From NCBI GenBank assembly GCA_963631545.1, contig CAVGRN010000003.1, forward strand, positions 1 through 64,000: 64,000 bases of DNA, written 5' to 3'. This document shows positions 11,001 through 26,000 of the stretch, piece by piece. The notes below the pieces were generated by a model that saw only the letters and a list, made by a program, of their open reading frames with translations, was not told the DNA's origin and did not search any database. A program made the position numbers and the translations under genes. How positions within the stretch are numbered: position 1 is the stretch's first letter; each line of letters begins with the position of its first letter. The stretch is from UBA1181 sp963631545. Its GTDB lineage: Bacteria > Bacteroidota > Bacteroidia > Bacteroidales > Paludibacteraceae.

Positions 11001-14000
11001 GCGGAGTTGCCTGCGAGGGCGAGAATGTAACCGTCAAAGTAAAAGATGGAGCAGACAGAACTGCAACCTCGTTCGTATGGTTGAACGAGAGCAAGTTGAG
11101 CGACGGCGGCAAGACTGGAGAATCGCAAGTGTTCACCATTCCTGAGGGAAGCTCGGCAGACTACCATATCGCCGGTTATGTGGTGGGTAGCACCACCGAC
11201 GGATGTCCAGACACCGTGGCTTACGAAATCACGAAAGTGGCTAAGCCAGTCATCAAGATTGACGGCAACGATCCAATCTGTAGCGGTACCGCACCTACGG
11301 GCATCACCCTCAGCGGCGCAACCACCTACACCTGGTATAAAGGTGCGTCCGCAACCGGGACAAGCATAGGCCAGACGGGCGGCAACAGCACCGAAACAGT
11401 CGAGTCAATCATCGGAACACTCAACAGCAACCAGTTCTTCACCATCCAAGCGCAGGGTGGCGCATCAACCTGCGTTGCCGACACATCATTCGAGATCAAA
11501 GTCGTACAACGCCCAGACCTCGTCTTGGAAACAAGCAAGAAAGACGCTTGTCCTAACGACAAAGTAACGCTCACCGCAAAATCAGCCTCGTCCACACCTA
11601 TTGGAAACTACAAGTGGGAACGCGAGCAAGGTGGCAATTGGGTGGCAATCAGCGGAGTAACCAGTGCATCTACCGATGTGTTGGAGGCTACCCAAGGAAC
11701 ATACCAATACCGCGTCACCGCAGAGCAAACCACCAACGGAACCACCTGCGACAACTCGGCCACAGTGAAAGTGAACTACCAACCAACCCCATCTGTTACA
11801 ATCGTTGCCGACAACCAGGAGATTTGCAACGGCGAAACCGCAACAATCTACACCGTCGGAACATCTTACAGCAGTTACACCTGGGAGGAAGAGGAACTTC
11901 ACACCACCATCAAACTGAAATCGCTGAGCAGCAATACGGGTACGTTGAAGGAGACTCCAAAGACAGCCACAACCTACAAATTGGAGGTTTCCAACGAATA
12001 CGGCTGTAAAGGATTCGACACACTGACAATCAGCGTACGCGAATACCCAATCTTCAACATCACCATCGATGATGTCTGCGCCAACTCCAACGCGAAACTC
12101 AACATCTCCGCCAACAGCACCGCCCTCATCACCAATATGACGAACGGCGTGAAGAACGCCGCTGGCGAGTGGACGACGGCAAACCCAATCGCCGCAAGAA
12201 CCGGATTCACCATCAGTGCGACCAACAAAGACGGATTCTGCGGCAAGGACACCACCGTATATGCTGAAACCCTGCCAGAGCCAGTCGCTCAAATCTATGT
12301 GGACGGCATCGCAACCAACAACGAGGCGGTTGAGATTTGCCCTAACACGCAAATCAAACTTCAAGCCAAGTCTACACAATCCACCATTGCGGAAACCGCA
12401 TGGGAAACGATAGACGGCGGGAAGGAAACGGTTGCAAACGAAGCCGAAATCACCAACACGCCAAGCAAGAGCGGCTCGTACACCGCAACCGTCAAAGACG
12501 ACAAGGGATGTACAACAACGCTGACCCAGATGGTAACCGTCAGCACCCCATCGCAAATCGAAATAAACACCCCCACTAACTTCTGCGAGGGCGAGGACGT
12601 AACGCTCACGGCAACCAACGCCGAGAGTTATGCTTGGACCGTAACAACCGCAACCGGCGGCAATTACACCAACGTAACGTATGAAGACGCTACACAAAGC
12701 ACCATCACCATCAAGAATGTAACGGAGAAACTGAACGTCTTCGCAACAGGAACCGATGCGAAAGGATGCTCGGCAAGCCAGTCGGACACCAAGACGCTCA
12801 CGCCAACCGCAAAACCAACGTTGACACTCAACGCCATCAGCCAAGTTTGTAGCGGTGAAACATTCACACTGAGCGCACAAAGCGACGCTAACGCAACCGT
12901 ACAATGGGCAGGTCAAGCCGAGAAGAAGGGCAGCAGCGACTACACCATCAGCACAGTCGCAGCAGAAACCAAATCGACCGAGACCTACACCGTAACCGTG
13001 AGCGACAACTCCAACTGTACCAACACGCAGACGGTTAGCGTCGACATAATGCCAGTGCCAACCCTGCTCATCACGCAAGACGATGCGTTCTGCGCAGGCG
13101 GGAAGGCTCAACTCTCCGCCAGCGAGAAGTTTGGTTCTCAACTCACCTACTCTTGGTACAAATCTGACGATGCCAACAAGACCGAAATCTCCAACCAAAG
13201 CACAGCAGAAATCGGAGAAGCCGGCACTTACATTGTAAAAGGTACGGACGGGAATGGATGTTCGAGCGAGAAAAAGGCAAGTCCGATCATCAGTTACAGC
13301 AACCCAGTTGTAACCATCACGACGGATAAGACCGCCTGCATCGACTCCACTATCACACTGACCGCACAAGGCGACAACTACACCTACGAGTGGTTCAAGA
13401 AAGACGGCGCAACAGAAACCCCTATCGGTAGCGGAGAAAGCCAGAAAATCACAGTTTCTGCCAACACCGAAACATACGCCGTTAAAGCAAGAGAGATACA
13501 CGGCTCTCTCACCTGTCAGAGTGAAACGGAAACCGACGTCAACGGAAAGCCATCGCCAACCTGGACATTTAAGACGGCTGATGTCTGCGAGGGCAAAACC
13601 GCAAACATCTCCATTGAGGATGGTTCTTACCCTACTGGTACGACTTTCGCTTGGACATACGGCAACAACCCTGCAACCGACGGAACCTCGGTAACCACCG
13701 ACGCCGTCAATGGCTCCGTAACCTACTCCGTAACGGGAACACTTGATGGTTGTACACACACCGAGCAGGTAACCGTCAACAGCAAGGCTCTCCCTATCAT
13801 CAACAACATCGACGCTCCGAATGAGGTCTGCGAGGGCAACTCAATCACCCTCACTGCCGACCCTTCTGACAATACCCTCACCTACAATTGGACGGTGAAC
13901 GGTTCTGCTTTGGACAACAAGTCTGCCGTTACCTACGATGCGTCGACGTTAACTGCTGGAAACTACTCCTACTCATTGTCAATAGACAACGGATGTGAGT

Positions 14001-17000
14001 CAAAGACGAAAGACGGCAACTTCACCATCCTTAGCAAACCAACCATCGCTTTGGAAGGTGAAACCACCTACTGTCCGAACTCACAGACGAGCATCGGCGT
14101 CAAAGGCGGCATGACAAGCATCATCTGGTACGCTTCCGACAAGAACGGAACAGAAGGAGCAATGGTGAGCAGCGGATCCGGCTCAGATAAGCTGACGGAA
14201 ACCGTTACTGAAACCACCTACTACATCCTGAAAGTAAACAACGGACAGTGCGACAACCAAGAGCATATTACCGTATCGACATACGATACTCCACACTTCA
14301 ACATTTCTGGAAGCCAAACCATCTGCGAGGGTTCTCAGGCAGAACTCAACATCAGCGGCACAAAGAGCGGAGACAAATGCTATGTGGATGTGAACGGCAC
14401 ACGCACGGAGGTTGCCGGCGGCAAGCACACCTTCTCGCCTACCGTCACTACCGACTACAACATCTATGTTGAGTCTGCCAACGGATGTACCAATGACACC
14501 ACCATCACCATCAACGTAGAGGCCAAACCAGACGTTACCATCAACGACCTTGTCGGCGGTAGCGGAAGCATCTGCTACGGCGGAAGCATGGATCTCAAAG
14601 CCAATAGTTCGGTGGTGGGAGTAACCTATGAATGGGAAAATGGGTTGGGCGACAATGCAGACATCACCGTTACGCCAAACGCCACCACAACCTACACCGT
14701 TTCGGCACAGAAAACAATCAGCGGCGGAAACATCTGCGAAAGTCAAACCCAGTTCACCGTCAATGTCAACGCATTGCCAGATGTGAAGATAACCGGTGCT
14801 GATTACGCTTGTAAGGGTGCGACCGCCGAATTTGGCGTTACAAGCACAGGCGACTATAATTACCTTTGGGAAGACGGAAGTATAAACGCCTCCCGTTCGG
14901 AAGTAATTGACGCAGACAAGACATTCACGCTGACTGTAACCGACAAAAACACGCAATGTTCGAATAACTTCGACCACAAGGTTACGGTGAAAGAGCTTCC
15001 TACCATCAAACTGATGAGCGGTGGCGTAGAGGTTACAACCCTAAGCGTCTGCAAGAATGCGACAATGCCAGATGTTGTGGCAGAAAGCAACATCGCAGGC
15101 AACAAGAACACTTACTCGTGGACGGAAGACAATGCCGAAAAGAGCAAGACTGCCACGCTGACGGGCCAAGTCATCAACAGCACACGCCACTTCGTGGCAC
15201 ACACGCAAACAGAGTTTGGCTGTGCCGCCGAGAAAGATTTGGAGGTGAACTTCCTCGCTCTGCCAGTAGTTGAAATCACCGGCGACGCCACCGTATGTAA
15301 CAACAGTAAGGCATCCCTCACAGCAACCGCAACAGAGGGAGCAGGCAATTACGTGTACACTTGGAGTGTAGACAAAGGCACATACAACGCAAGTGGAAAC
15401 AAGTTCGAGGCAACATTCGACTACGGAACACAAACTTCCTGCACAGTATCAGTCGCAGCAAAAGACGGAAACGAGTGTGAAAGCGAGAAAGTAAGCCACA
15501 CCATATCCGTCCGCCCTACACCAACTGTAACCATCACGCCAAGTGCAACCGAGGTTTGCGAGGGTAGCACAGTCGACCTCACCGCCGACGGCGCCGGCAA
15601 CAACGGAACATACGAATGGAACACCGGCGAGACAAACGACAAGATAACCGCCACCATCGCCGACAATACCACATTCACCGTTGTCGGTAGCGATATGGAC
15701 GGGTGTCAAAGCGAACCAGCAAGCGTCACCATCAACAAAAAAGACTTGCCTAAATTCGCCATTGAAGGCAACCAATGGGTTTGCGAGGGCAGTTCCACCG
15801 ACATTGAAATCAAACCAGCCACAACCGGGGCAGAAGTACTTTGGGTGGCAGAGAACGATGTGAACTACACCGCAGCCATCAGCAATGCGAAACGCACACT
15901 GAGTCCGATTTCCACTTCAACCTACACCGTCAGGGTGAAGGTTGGCGGATGCTTCCTCGACTCGACATTCACCGTGGCTGTGAACGCACTTCCAGTCGTC
16001 CAAATCAACGGATATACCACGGGAGGAGCAACCGCTATATGTAGCGGCAACACCGCAGCACTGAACGCCAGCGCAGGCCTCAACAACTACACCTGGTATA
16101 AAGGTGAGGTGTCAAGCGCGACACAAATCACAAGCGGTATCGCAGGGATAAAGGGCAATGTGCTTACCGTGAGCGAAAGCGGAGATTACATTGTAACTGC
16201 CGACAACGGACATTGCTCGGCACAAGCAACCTACTCTGTAACCGTCAACGATTTGCCAACATTCACATTGGTTGGTCCCGCTGCGGCTTGTAACCAAGAG
16301 GACGTAACTATCAGCATCAATCCAGACAACGGACAATTCGCCACCAACTATAACTGGGGCGCATTGGGTGCGGCAAGCACCGCCCACGAGGCTACATTCA
16401 CTATGGGCAGCAACAACGAGAATTTCGAAGTTACCGCCACAGATGCGCAAGGATGTAAAGCCAAAGCATCCATCGACATTCAATCTCTCGCATTGCCAGA
16501 TTTCACGCTCACCGCTAATCAAGACATTTGCGAAGGCGAAAAAGTAACGTTGCAAGCATCAAATAGCAACTACACTTACACCTGGCCAAACGGCGGAACC
16601 GCCTCGGGTTCAACCTGGACGGAGAACGCCACACAAACCGCAAACATCGTTGCCTACACCTACGAGGTGGCAGCAAGCGAAACGCACACTGTAAACGCCC
16701 AAACGTACACTTGCTCTGCTAAAAACACTGCAAACGTTACCGTACACGACTTGCCTACCATCACCATCACAGGCGTAGAATTCATCTGCCAAGACGAAAC
16801 ATCCACAACTTGGACGGTTGAGCCAACCAACGCCACATACCAATGGCAAAAGGGAAGTCAGTGGACCGAGGGTGCAGCCATAGTCAATGCTGGTCAAGAA
16901 ACGCTCAACCAATTCAGCGTTGAACCGGCAGACGAGGGAACATCCTACTATACGGTGAAAGTAACAGAGCCAAACCACAATTGCGAGAACACGAAGACCG

Positions 17001-20000
17001 TTAGCATCTACAAGGCAGAAACGCCAGAATTTGAACTTGCCAACGAAACCGTAGGCGTGTGCGAAGGCGAAACGGCAAATCTGAAATTTGACAATCCAAA
17101 TGGCTACAACCTCGAATGGAGCGACGGCTTAGGATCAAACGAAACGGCAAACATCAAGGATGTAACCGCAAGCCTTGACGGCAAGAAATACACATTGACT
17201 GCAACCGCCTCCACAAACTGTAAAGCGAACAAGGTTTACGAGTTGGCTGTGAAAGAAACCCCTAAACTCACCATCAACGCACCAAACTACGTATGCTATG
17301 ACAACGAGGTCGTAGTGGAAGCAAGCGGCGCACAAGTCATCTCCTGGACAGGCTCTACCGAAAAAGCAGACGGGAACGGTTCATTGACCACCCTGACCGT
17401 CAAGAAGAACCTGAGAGAAGGCACGACATTCAGATTTGTAGGTACGAACACCTACGAATACACCGCCGGCAACGATGGTAGCAAAGACATAACCAACACG
17501 CTGACTTGTAGTAACAACGCCGAGAAGAACATCGAGGTGAAAGCCTTGCCTACCGTCAACATCACCGGCGAGAACCGAATCTGCGCTAACACGCAACTCA
17601 CACTCACCGCAACCGCCCAAGGCACGGTCGACCCATACAATTATGCGTGGAAAGACACTTCCAAAGTGGCAGGAACGGCAACCGACGAGAAATTCGCCAT
17701 CCAACCCACCCTGACAACCACCTACAAGGTACACGTTACCGACGGAAACGGATGTGTGGACAGCGCATCGCATACCGTTACGGTGGACACACTGCCAAGA
17801 TTCACAATCATCGGCGACAATATTGTCTGCGACCTCGGCACGGTATCTCTGACCGCAAGCGACAAACGCCTGCAATATGACTGGACGGAAACGAACAACT
17901 TCGCAAGCTTCCAATACACCACTCCGCAAATCACGGGAGACAAGACCGTCACTGTGATTGCCAAGAATGGTAATGGTTGTCTGTCAGAAAAGGTAACACA
18001 CGACATCGTTTGGAAGAAAAACCCAATCATTGATATCGCTGGCGCAAACGACCCTGTCTGCCGCAACGAAAATGTTCAATTGACGGCAACAGAAACGCAA
18101 GGACTCTCCACTCAGTTCTACTGGAATGGCGAGTCGACCGCAACAGACACTTGGACGACCGACGCCATCTCCGAGCCTAAACAATTCTCCGTTACCGCCG
18201 TAACAGAGGACAAATGTTCAAGCACGCAAACAGTAACCGTCAGTATGCGCGAATTGCCTACCATCAGCATCGCCGGAGACAAATCGGTATGCGAAGGCTC
18301 TTCTCTCACCCTCACCGCAAAGGGCGGCGAACGCTATGCGTGGACAGAGGACGAAACCACAACCCCAGTGTTCACTAATGATGTTAACGACACACATGAT
18401 GTTTCTGAGGCGAAAACACTCTTCGCTTGGGGTGTAGACCAATACGGTTGTAAAAACAAAGCCACCGCAACAGTCAGCATCGACGAGTTGCCAAACTTCA
18501 CAATCACCGGCGACACGGTTGTCTGCCTCAACGGCGAGACTACCCTCACAGCCAACAGCGTGAGCGGCATCAACACCTTCAGCTGGACTGCCTCCGACGG
18601 CTCGAGCGCAAGCAACCAAAACACCTTCACGCTGACCAACATCACCAGCGATGTTGAAGTTACCGTGTTGGCAGAAACAAACAAGGGTTGTCAGAAATCT
18701 TCGAAAATTACAGTAACGGCGAAGAAAGCACCAACCATTGCATCTGCCACGGGCGACTTCACCACCACTATCTGCAAAGGGGAGAAGGCTGACTTGGCAA
18801 TTCAGAACATCGAGAACGCCTCCATCTTATGGAAAGACGCCGACGACAACGTAATTGACCGAAACGTCAACAAAATCAATCCTGAGGTTTCCACCTCGAA
18901 CACCCGCTACACCGTAGAGGCTGCCTACACTTACAAGCAGTATGAAACGAAGGAGGTTGAGTGTTCCGCTTCGGAGACTTTCACCGTCAACACCCACGAG
19001 TTACCAATCGTAGAAATCACCGGCGACGGGGCTATCTGTAAGAACGAGAAAGTTCAACTCAGCGCAACCGAAAACGCCGACTACCAATACCAGTGGTATC
19101 GCGAGAATATGGATAAGGCAAGCACCCAACGCACCTGCGAGGAGACCCCAACCCAAAGCACCACATTCTATGTAGAGGTAACCGACGGAAACGGATGTAA
19201 AAACAAAGCCAGCCACAGCGTGGTTGTCAACGCATTGCCAACCTTCACGTTGGATGCCTCCAACTCGGCTGTCTGCATAGGCGAGGAGGTTACCGTCAAA
19301 GCCTCCAACCCTGCATTGGCTTACGACTGGGACAACACCGGCTACCAGTCGCACACCAACCACGAAATCACCATCAGCAAAGACACCACTTTGGAAGTGA
19401 AAGCAATGGATCTCAGCACAACCTGTGTGGCTCAAAAGTCCATCTCTATCACCAAGAAAGATCGTCCAGACCTGTTGCTCAAAGTGCCAACCTACGTCTG
19501 CGAGGGCGATGCAACATCCTCAATGTCTGGTCAAAACCCTCAGGCTTCCTACACTTGGAAACTCAATGACGAGTTCGGCAGCGTGGTTTCTAACAGTAGC
19601 GAATGTCCAATCAGCGCACTGACGAGCGACCAAACATACTATGTGATTGCCGAGCATGACGGATGTACAAGCGACTCCACCGTAGTGGTAACCGTCGCAC
19701 CTCGCCCTAACATTATGTTGCAAGCAACTCCATCCAACACGATTTGCTTAGGCTCAACGGTAACGTTGATGGCGACTGGCGGTGTATCGTACAAATGGGA
19801 AGAAGAAGGCGATACATACGTGAATACTGATAGCAAGAACTTCGTCAACACCCGTGCAGACTTCAGTTATAAGATCTGGGGTGTAGATGCGAAGAATTGT
19901 GAAAACACAGCCTCCATCGACGTCAAGGTTCTTCCTCTCCCAACCTTCGAGTTGGCAGGCGAACCAGGCTACTGCAAGGGAGCCATTGCGACCCTCTCTG

Positions 20001-23000
20001 CAAACAACAATGCGTTGTCTTACAGCTGGTCATCGACAAAAGATATGAAGAACGTGGTTTCACGCTCGCAGACATTCAAGCCAACCATCAGCAAAAACGA
20101 CACGTTCTATGTGGAAGGAACTGACAAGTCTGGTTGCGTCAACGAAACCCCAATGCAAGTTACCGTTCAGGCTTACGACTACCCAGTTGTAACACTGAGC
20201 GCACCTGCCGCTGTCTGCCCTGGCGACATCGCTACCGTCAAAGCGACAACCGACAGCACCTGCACCTTCGTTTGGAACAAAAACAACCAGCAGACCGCCG
20301 ACGAAGTGAGCCTTGCTATCAACAGAAGCACCAACTTCTCCGTTGTGGCTACCGCCCACGGATGTGCCACTACCAGCAGCACGACCGTCGGCATCAACGC
20401 CATTCCAACCATCAACGCGGATAAGGCAACCGTCTGCAAGGGCGAATCGGCAACCCTCAGTGCCAACAGCACATCCATCATTCAATCGTGGTATTGGGTG
20501 GAAGAAGGTAGCGAAAGCGACACCTTGGCTAAAACGGCAACATGGAACACGCCTGAAATCGGCGGCAGAACCACCTACATCGCCAACGGAAAGGATGAGA
20601 ACGGATGCGTAGGCAAGACCGAGGTTACCGTCAGCACATACAACGACATCGACTTCAAACTCAGCGGAGACGAAGAGGTATGCTACGGCAGCCAAGCAAC
20701 CATCAGCGCAAGCAACCCATCCCTCTCGTACAACTGGGGTAACGGATTCAAGAGCGACCTCAGCCTGACAGTGGATATCACCAAAGACACCACTTTCACC
20801 GTAATCGGAAAATCCAATGACGGATGTACCGTCACGAAGACATTCTCCGTGAAGGTGAAAACGCTCCCTACCATCAGCGTAGCAATGGATAACGACTACG
20901 TCTGCTTCGGTGGAGAGAGGACAATCCAAGCATCGGGAGCCAACAGCTACAAGTGGAGTACCGGAGAAACAAGCAAGAGCATCACCCTCACAAATGTTGA
21001 GGAAACACAGAACGTATGGGTAGTCGGCACAGCAGCCAACGGTTGCGAAAGCCGCATCGACACCATAATCAACATCTGGGCTTTGCCTGACATCCAAATC
21101 AGCGCCGACCGCGAAGAGATCTGCTTGGAAAGCAGCGTAACACTCACCGCAACTGGCGGCGCAACTTACAAGTGGACTACCCCTAACGGCGTAAACACTG
21201 ACCAAACGACCGTTACACCTACCACAGCAGGCTCCGCCCACTACGAGGTGATCGGTACAGATGCCAATGGTTGCGTCAACACCGCTACCAAAGACATCAT
21301 CGTCTACAGTGCGCCAGACATCGAGATTCCGGCTGTAGCCCCTGTATGCCGCGGCACAGAAGCCACTATCAGCGCACAAGGCTCAGCCTCTTACTATGAG
21401 TGGACTGTGGACGGAAGCAACAAAGTATTCGCTTCCACCGCCACTATCACACCAAAGGTTACTCCAGCGGCTGACGAAACGTCCGTCAAGTACAACGTGA
21501 AAGCAACCGATATGAACGGTTGCGAGACACAAGCCAGCATCACGGTTTCCGTGAAAGAGTTCCCTGTCCTCGCACACCGCACTTCAACCGGAAAGGATTC
21601 CGTCTGCAAGGGCGAACCACTCACCATCTACTTGGAGAACGCCAACGAGTGGAAGTGGTTGGACAACAACTCGGAAGAGACATTCCGCAAGGAAACCCTT
21701 TCAAGCCAAAAGACGTTCTACGTAGAAGGTACTACCGACGGATGTACAACGAAAGACACCATCATCATCGGTGTTTGGGCAAACCCAGACTTCGAAATCG
21801 ACGGCACACAGGAGGTATGTTTCGGCTCCGAAATCGCATTGACCGCCAAAGCCAACAACGCAGCCAACACATATCAATATGAGTGGCTCGGCAAAGACGG
21901 CAACCCTCGGGATGCTATCACCGAAACCGCCAACACGGCAACCTCGCCTCGCACCTACACCGTGCGTGCGACAGACGGCAACAACTGTAAGTCGACCGAA
22001 ACCTTCAACGTGAAGATCAACGCCCTCCCTACGGTTACCATCGTGGGCGCACGCGACACGGCAATCTGCGACGGAACGGAAATCACCCGACTCGTTTCCA
22101 GCACCGCCACAGACCACACCTGGTATAGCGCAGACGCTATCGACGGAACCTGGACGACAAGAGTATCGGGCGACGAGCTCACCACCAACGTCAGCGGTCA
22201 ACTCTACATCAGCGTCAAGGGTGTGGATGTGAACGGCTGTGAAAACACAGACACCATCAAAGTAACCACCAAACCGTTCCCTGTACTCACATTCGAGTCT
22301 GCCGACTTTGTATGTATGGGCGAGCAGACAACCGTGAGAGTGTCTGGCGCAACATCTTACGACTGGGGTACGACCGACGGCGTGAAGAACGAACTCGACA
22401 ACAACGGCAAGGTCATCGCCTCCTCTATCACCGAGACAATGACTGCGGAGAAGACATTCACCGTAACGGGAACCACCAACGGCTGCTCTACCACCGACTC
22501 CCGCACCGTGGATGTACGCGCATTGCCTTCCATCGAGATCACAACCCTCAACCCTACCAACGAGATTTGTAAAACCGACAGCATAACGCTGAACGCACAA
22601 TTCGGCGAAAGCGGCAAATACGTTTGGAAGATTGAAGGAACAAACGAAACAATCTCTACGAAAGACGACATCACCGTGTCGCCAGCCGATAACACAACCT
22701 ACCGCCTGTATGGCGAGGATGCAAACGGATGTAAGAACGAGGCTACCTACGACTTAGTAGTCAACCCATTGCCAGACATCCGCATCGACGGCGAAACGGC
22801 AGTCTGCACCAACAACGATGTACAACTGACCGCCGTCAGCAAATCAAACATCAGCACCTACCTCTGGGGCGATGGTGAAACGAAGGCAATCGTAACAGCG
22901 ACAATCGACGACACCAAGACCTTCACTTTGACCGTGGAGGACTTCAACGGATGTAAGAAAGACACCTTCCACACCGTAACGGCAAAGGCTATTCCAAACA

Positions 23001-26000
23001 TCCAAGTCGAAGCACCTAAGTACATCTGCCAAAAAGAATCCGCAGAAATCACCCTCACCGGTGCAGACAGATTCGAGAATGCCCAGTTTGAAGAAATTCT
23101 CAACGGCAAGATGACCATCACGCCTTCGGCAGACACCACATTCACCGTAACAGGTTATGTGGGCGATTGTCCTCTCTCAAAAGAGATCACTATGCCAGTT
23201 ATGATGTTGCCTAACATCTGGATCTCGGCAACGAAGGACGAGATTTGCCGCACCGTCGAGTCATCAGTACTGACCGCCAACGGAGCCAACACCTACCAAT
23301 GGGCGGACGGCACAACCACCTCGTCGAGAACGGAGAGCCCTACCGAAACAAAGACCTACAAAGTCTACGGAACAGACGCCAACCTCTGCTCCAATTGGAG
23401 TGAGGAGTTCACACTCACCGTCAACGCCGCACCAATATTTGAAATCGGCGGAGATGACGAAGTCTGCTCGGGCGACCAAGCCACCCTGTTCGTAACGTAC
23501 GACAAGACGTTAGAAGGTGCTGCAAGTTCCTACTCGTGGACCAACACCGGCGAGCAGAAAGACACCATCAACCCTACCATCAACCAAAGCACAACATACG
23601 TCGTGATTGGACAAAATCTGATGGGTTGTAGTGCGACACGCCAAAAGACGGTTACGATGAAGACACGCCCTATCATCTCCACAGATGTGCCAGCCTACAT
23701 CTGCGAGGGCGGCGACCTCCACATCACCGCCACCGGTGCCGACACCTACACTTGGGATGGCGTGGAACAAGCCGAGTATAACCAAACAAACGTAGCCAAC
23801 AGCCAGACGATCACCCTCGTCGGCACAACCAACGGCTGCTCTACCACCGACCAAATCATCGTCAATGTTCAACCTAAGCCATACGTCTGGATCACGGGCG
23901 AAAGAGACATTTGTACCAACGAAACCGTCGACCTCACCGCCGAAGGAGCAGTATCCTACGAATGGAGCAACGGCAGACCAGGCAGCATAATGAACGAGAC
24001 GAAGACCTCCGTGGGCGACTACTTCTACCACGTTACAGGAACCGACGCCAACGGCTGCTCATACACCACAGCCGACTACCAAGTTACCGTACACGGCAAG
24101 CCAACCATCACCATTAGCGGAGATGAGGCTGTTTGCAACGGCGGCGTAGGTCAACTCACCGCTTCCGGTGCTAACGAATACAGTTGGAACACAGGCGAAC
24201 GCGACGCAAGCATCTACCCTATCATCACGGAAAACAAAACCTTCGTGGTTACAGGAACGGATGTCTACGGCTGCTTCAACGACACTTCGTTCACCGTCGA
24301 GAATGTTGAATACCCAATCCTGTCGTACAACGCACCTAAAAAGACTTGCAAGGGCGACACGGCGACCGTCTACGTTATGGGTGCGACAAGGTACATCTTC
24401 AACGGAGACACTACCGTAACGGACGTACTCTCGCTCAAAGAACCACTCGACAACAGCAAGACGTACAACGTGGTGGGCGACATCAAGGGATGCCAACGCA
24501 ACATCTCGTTCAACGTGGATGTTCTGCAACTGCCAAACATTTGGATCACCGGAGCATCTTCGGTTTGTAAGAACGGAACAGTGCAACTCTCCGCAACCGG
24601 CGGTCTGACCTACGAATGGACGAACGATAAGTCGGAAAACATCATCTCCAAATCGGCTATGCACAACGCACGCCCTACGGAGACGACCACCTACACCGTC
24701 AAAGGTACGGATGTGAACAAGTGCAGCAGCACCAACACATTCACCGTTACCATCGACTCTCTTCCTAAGTTTGAGATTGACGGACCATCTGAGACTTGCG
24801 AGGGTAGCGCAATCACCCTCAAAATCAAAGACGGAGATGCTCTCAACTACGCTTGGAGCAACGGTGCAAACTCCACTTCCATCACCCCTGTCATCGAGAA
24901 ATCAACCTCGTTCACGGTAGAGGCAACCGGCGCCAACAACTGTAAGGCGAAGAAGACGCACAACGTCAGAAGCAACCCTTACCCAGCACTGGCTTACACC
25001 GGCCCGTCGGAAGTATGTTCTAAGGACAAAGTGGAAATCAATGTTACCGGTGCCGACACCTACACCTGGTCGAACGATCCTAACAACAAGTCGAGCAAAA
25101 TGACCGACTACCCAGAGGGTACGACAGTCTACACCATCGAAGGTATCAGCAGAAACTGCGTATCGAAGTTGAACGTAACCGTGAACGTGCTGCCAATCCC
25201 AGCCCTCACCTACCAAGGAAACACCAACATCTGCTTGGGCGACAAGCTGACGCTCAACGCCTACGGTGCTAACACCTACCGTTGGAACCAAGGCTTGAAC
25301 AGAAGCCGCTTGGAGAGTTACCCAACCGAAAGCGCAATCTACACCGTTACGGGTACTGACGTCAACGGATGCCGCACGACCATCGAGATCCCGGTAACCG
25401 TCAACCAAAAACCAGACTTCGAGATCTTGGCTGACGACAGCATCTGCCGCGGGTTCATCGCCGAATTGAAAGCCGTTGGTAACGCCGAAACCTACTATTG
25501 GGGCTTCGGAACCAACACCACCGACGATGCCCACAGTGCTGACGGCGAAACCGTCTACCAACAAATCGACAAAGCACAATATGTGTTCGTCAAGGCGATG
25601 GATCAAAACGGTTGCTACACCATCAAGAACAAAGACATCAAGTTGAAGGAAACCCCTATCATCCACTACACTGGAACAGACGAAATCTGTTTGGGCGACT
25701 CCATCAAACTCCAAGGACACGGTGCGGAAACGTATGAGTGGACCTACGGCAACGACCAGAAAATGGAGGGAGAGAACTTCAACATCGTTCCTATCGGAAA
25801 CACCCGCGTAACGCTCAAGGGTACGAAAGGCTCCTGCTCGTCTGAAATTGAAATCAACGTAAAAGCGAATGTTTCGCCAAACGTGGAAATCACCTCTTTG
25901 GACTCCATCGTCTGCACGGGCGACTCCGCAATCCTGATTGCAGACGGCGCGTCAGAATACATCTGGAGTACAAACACAACCGGCAGGATACTCGTATTGA

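Noticed and set aside
11582..13759. A 725-codon open frame on the minus strand inside the giant gene, with others of 410-481 codons nearby
   Set aside because: They lie opposite the giant gene, which has a clear signal peptide, repeats and sorting domain. The long antisense frames follow from its codon choice and do not resemble proteins (rich in Cys, Gly and Val with no domains).
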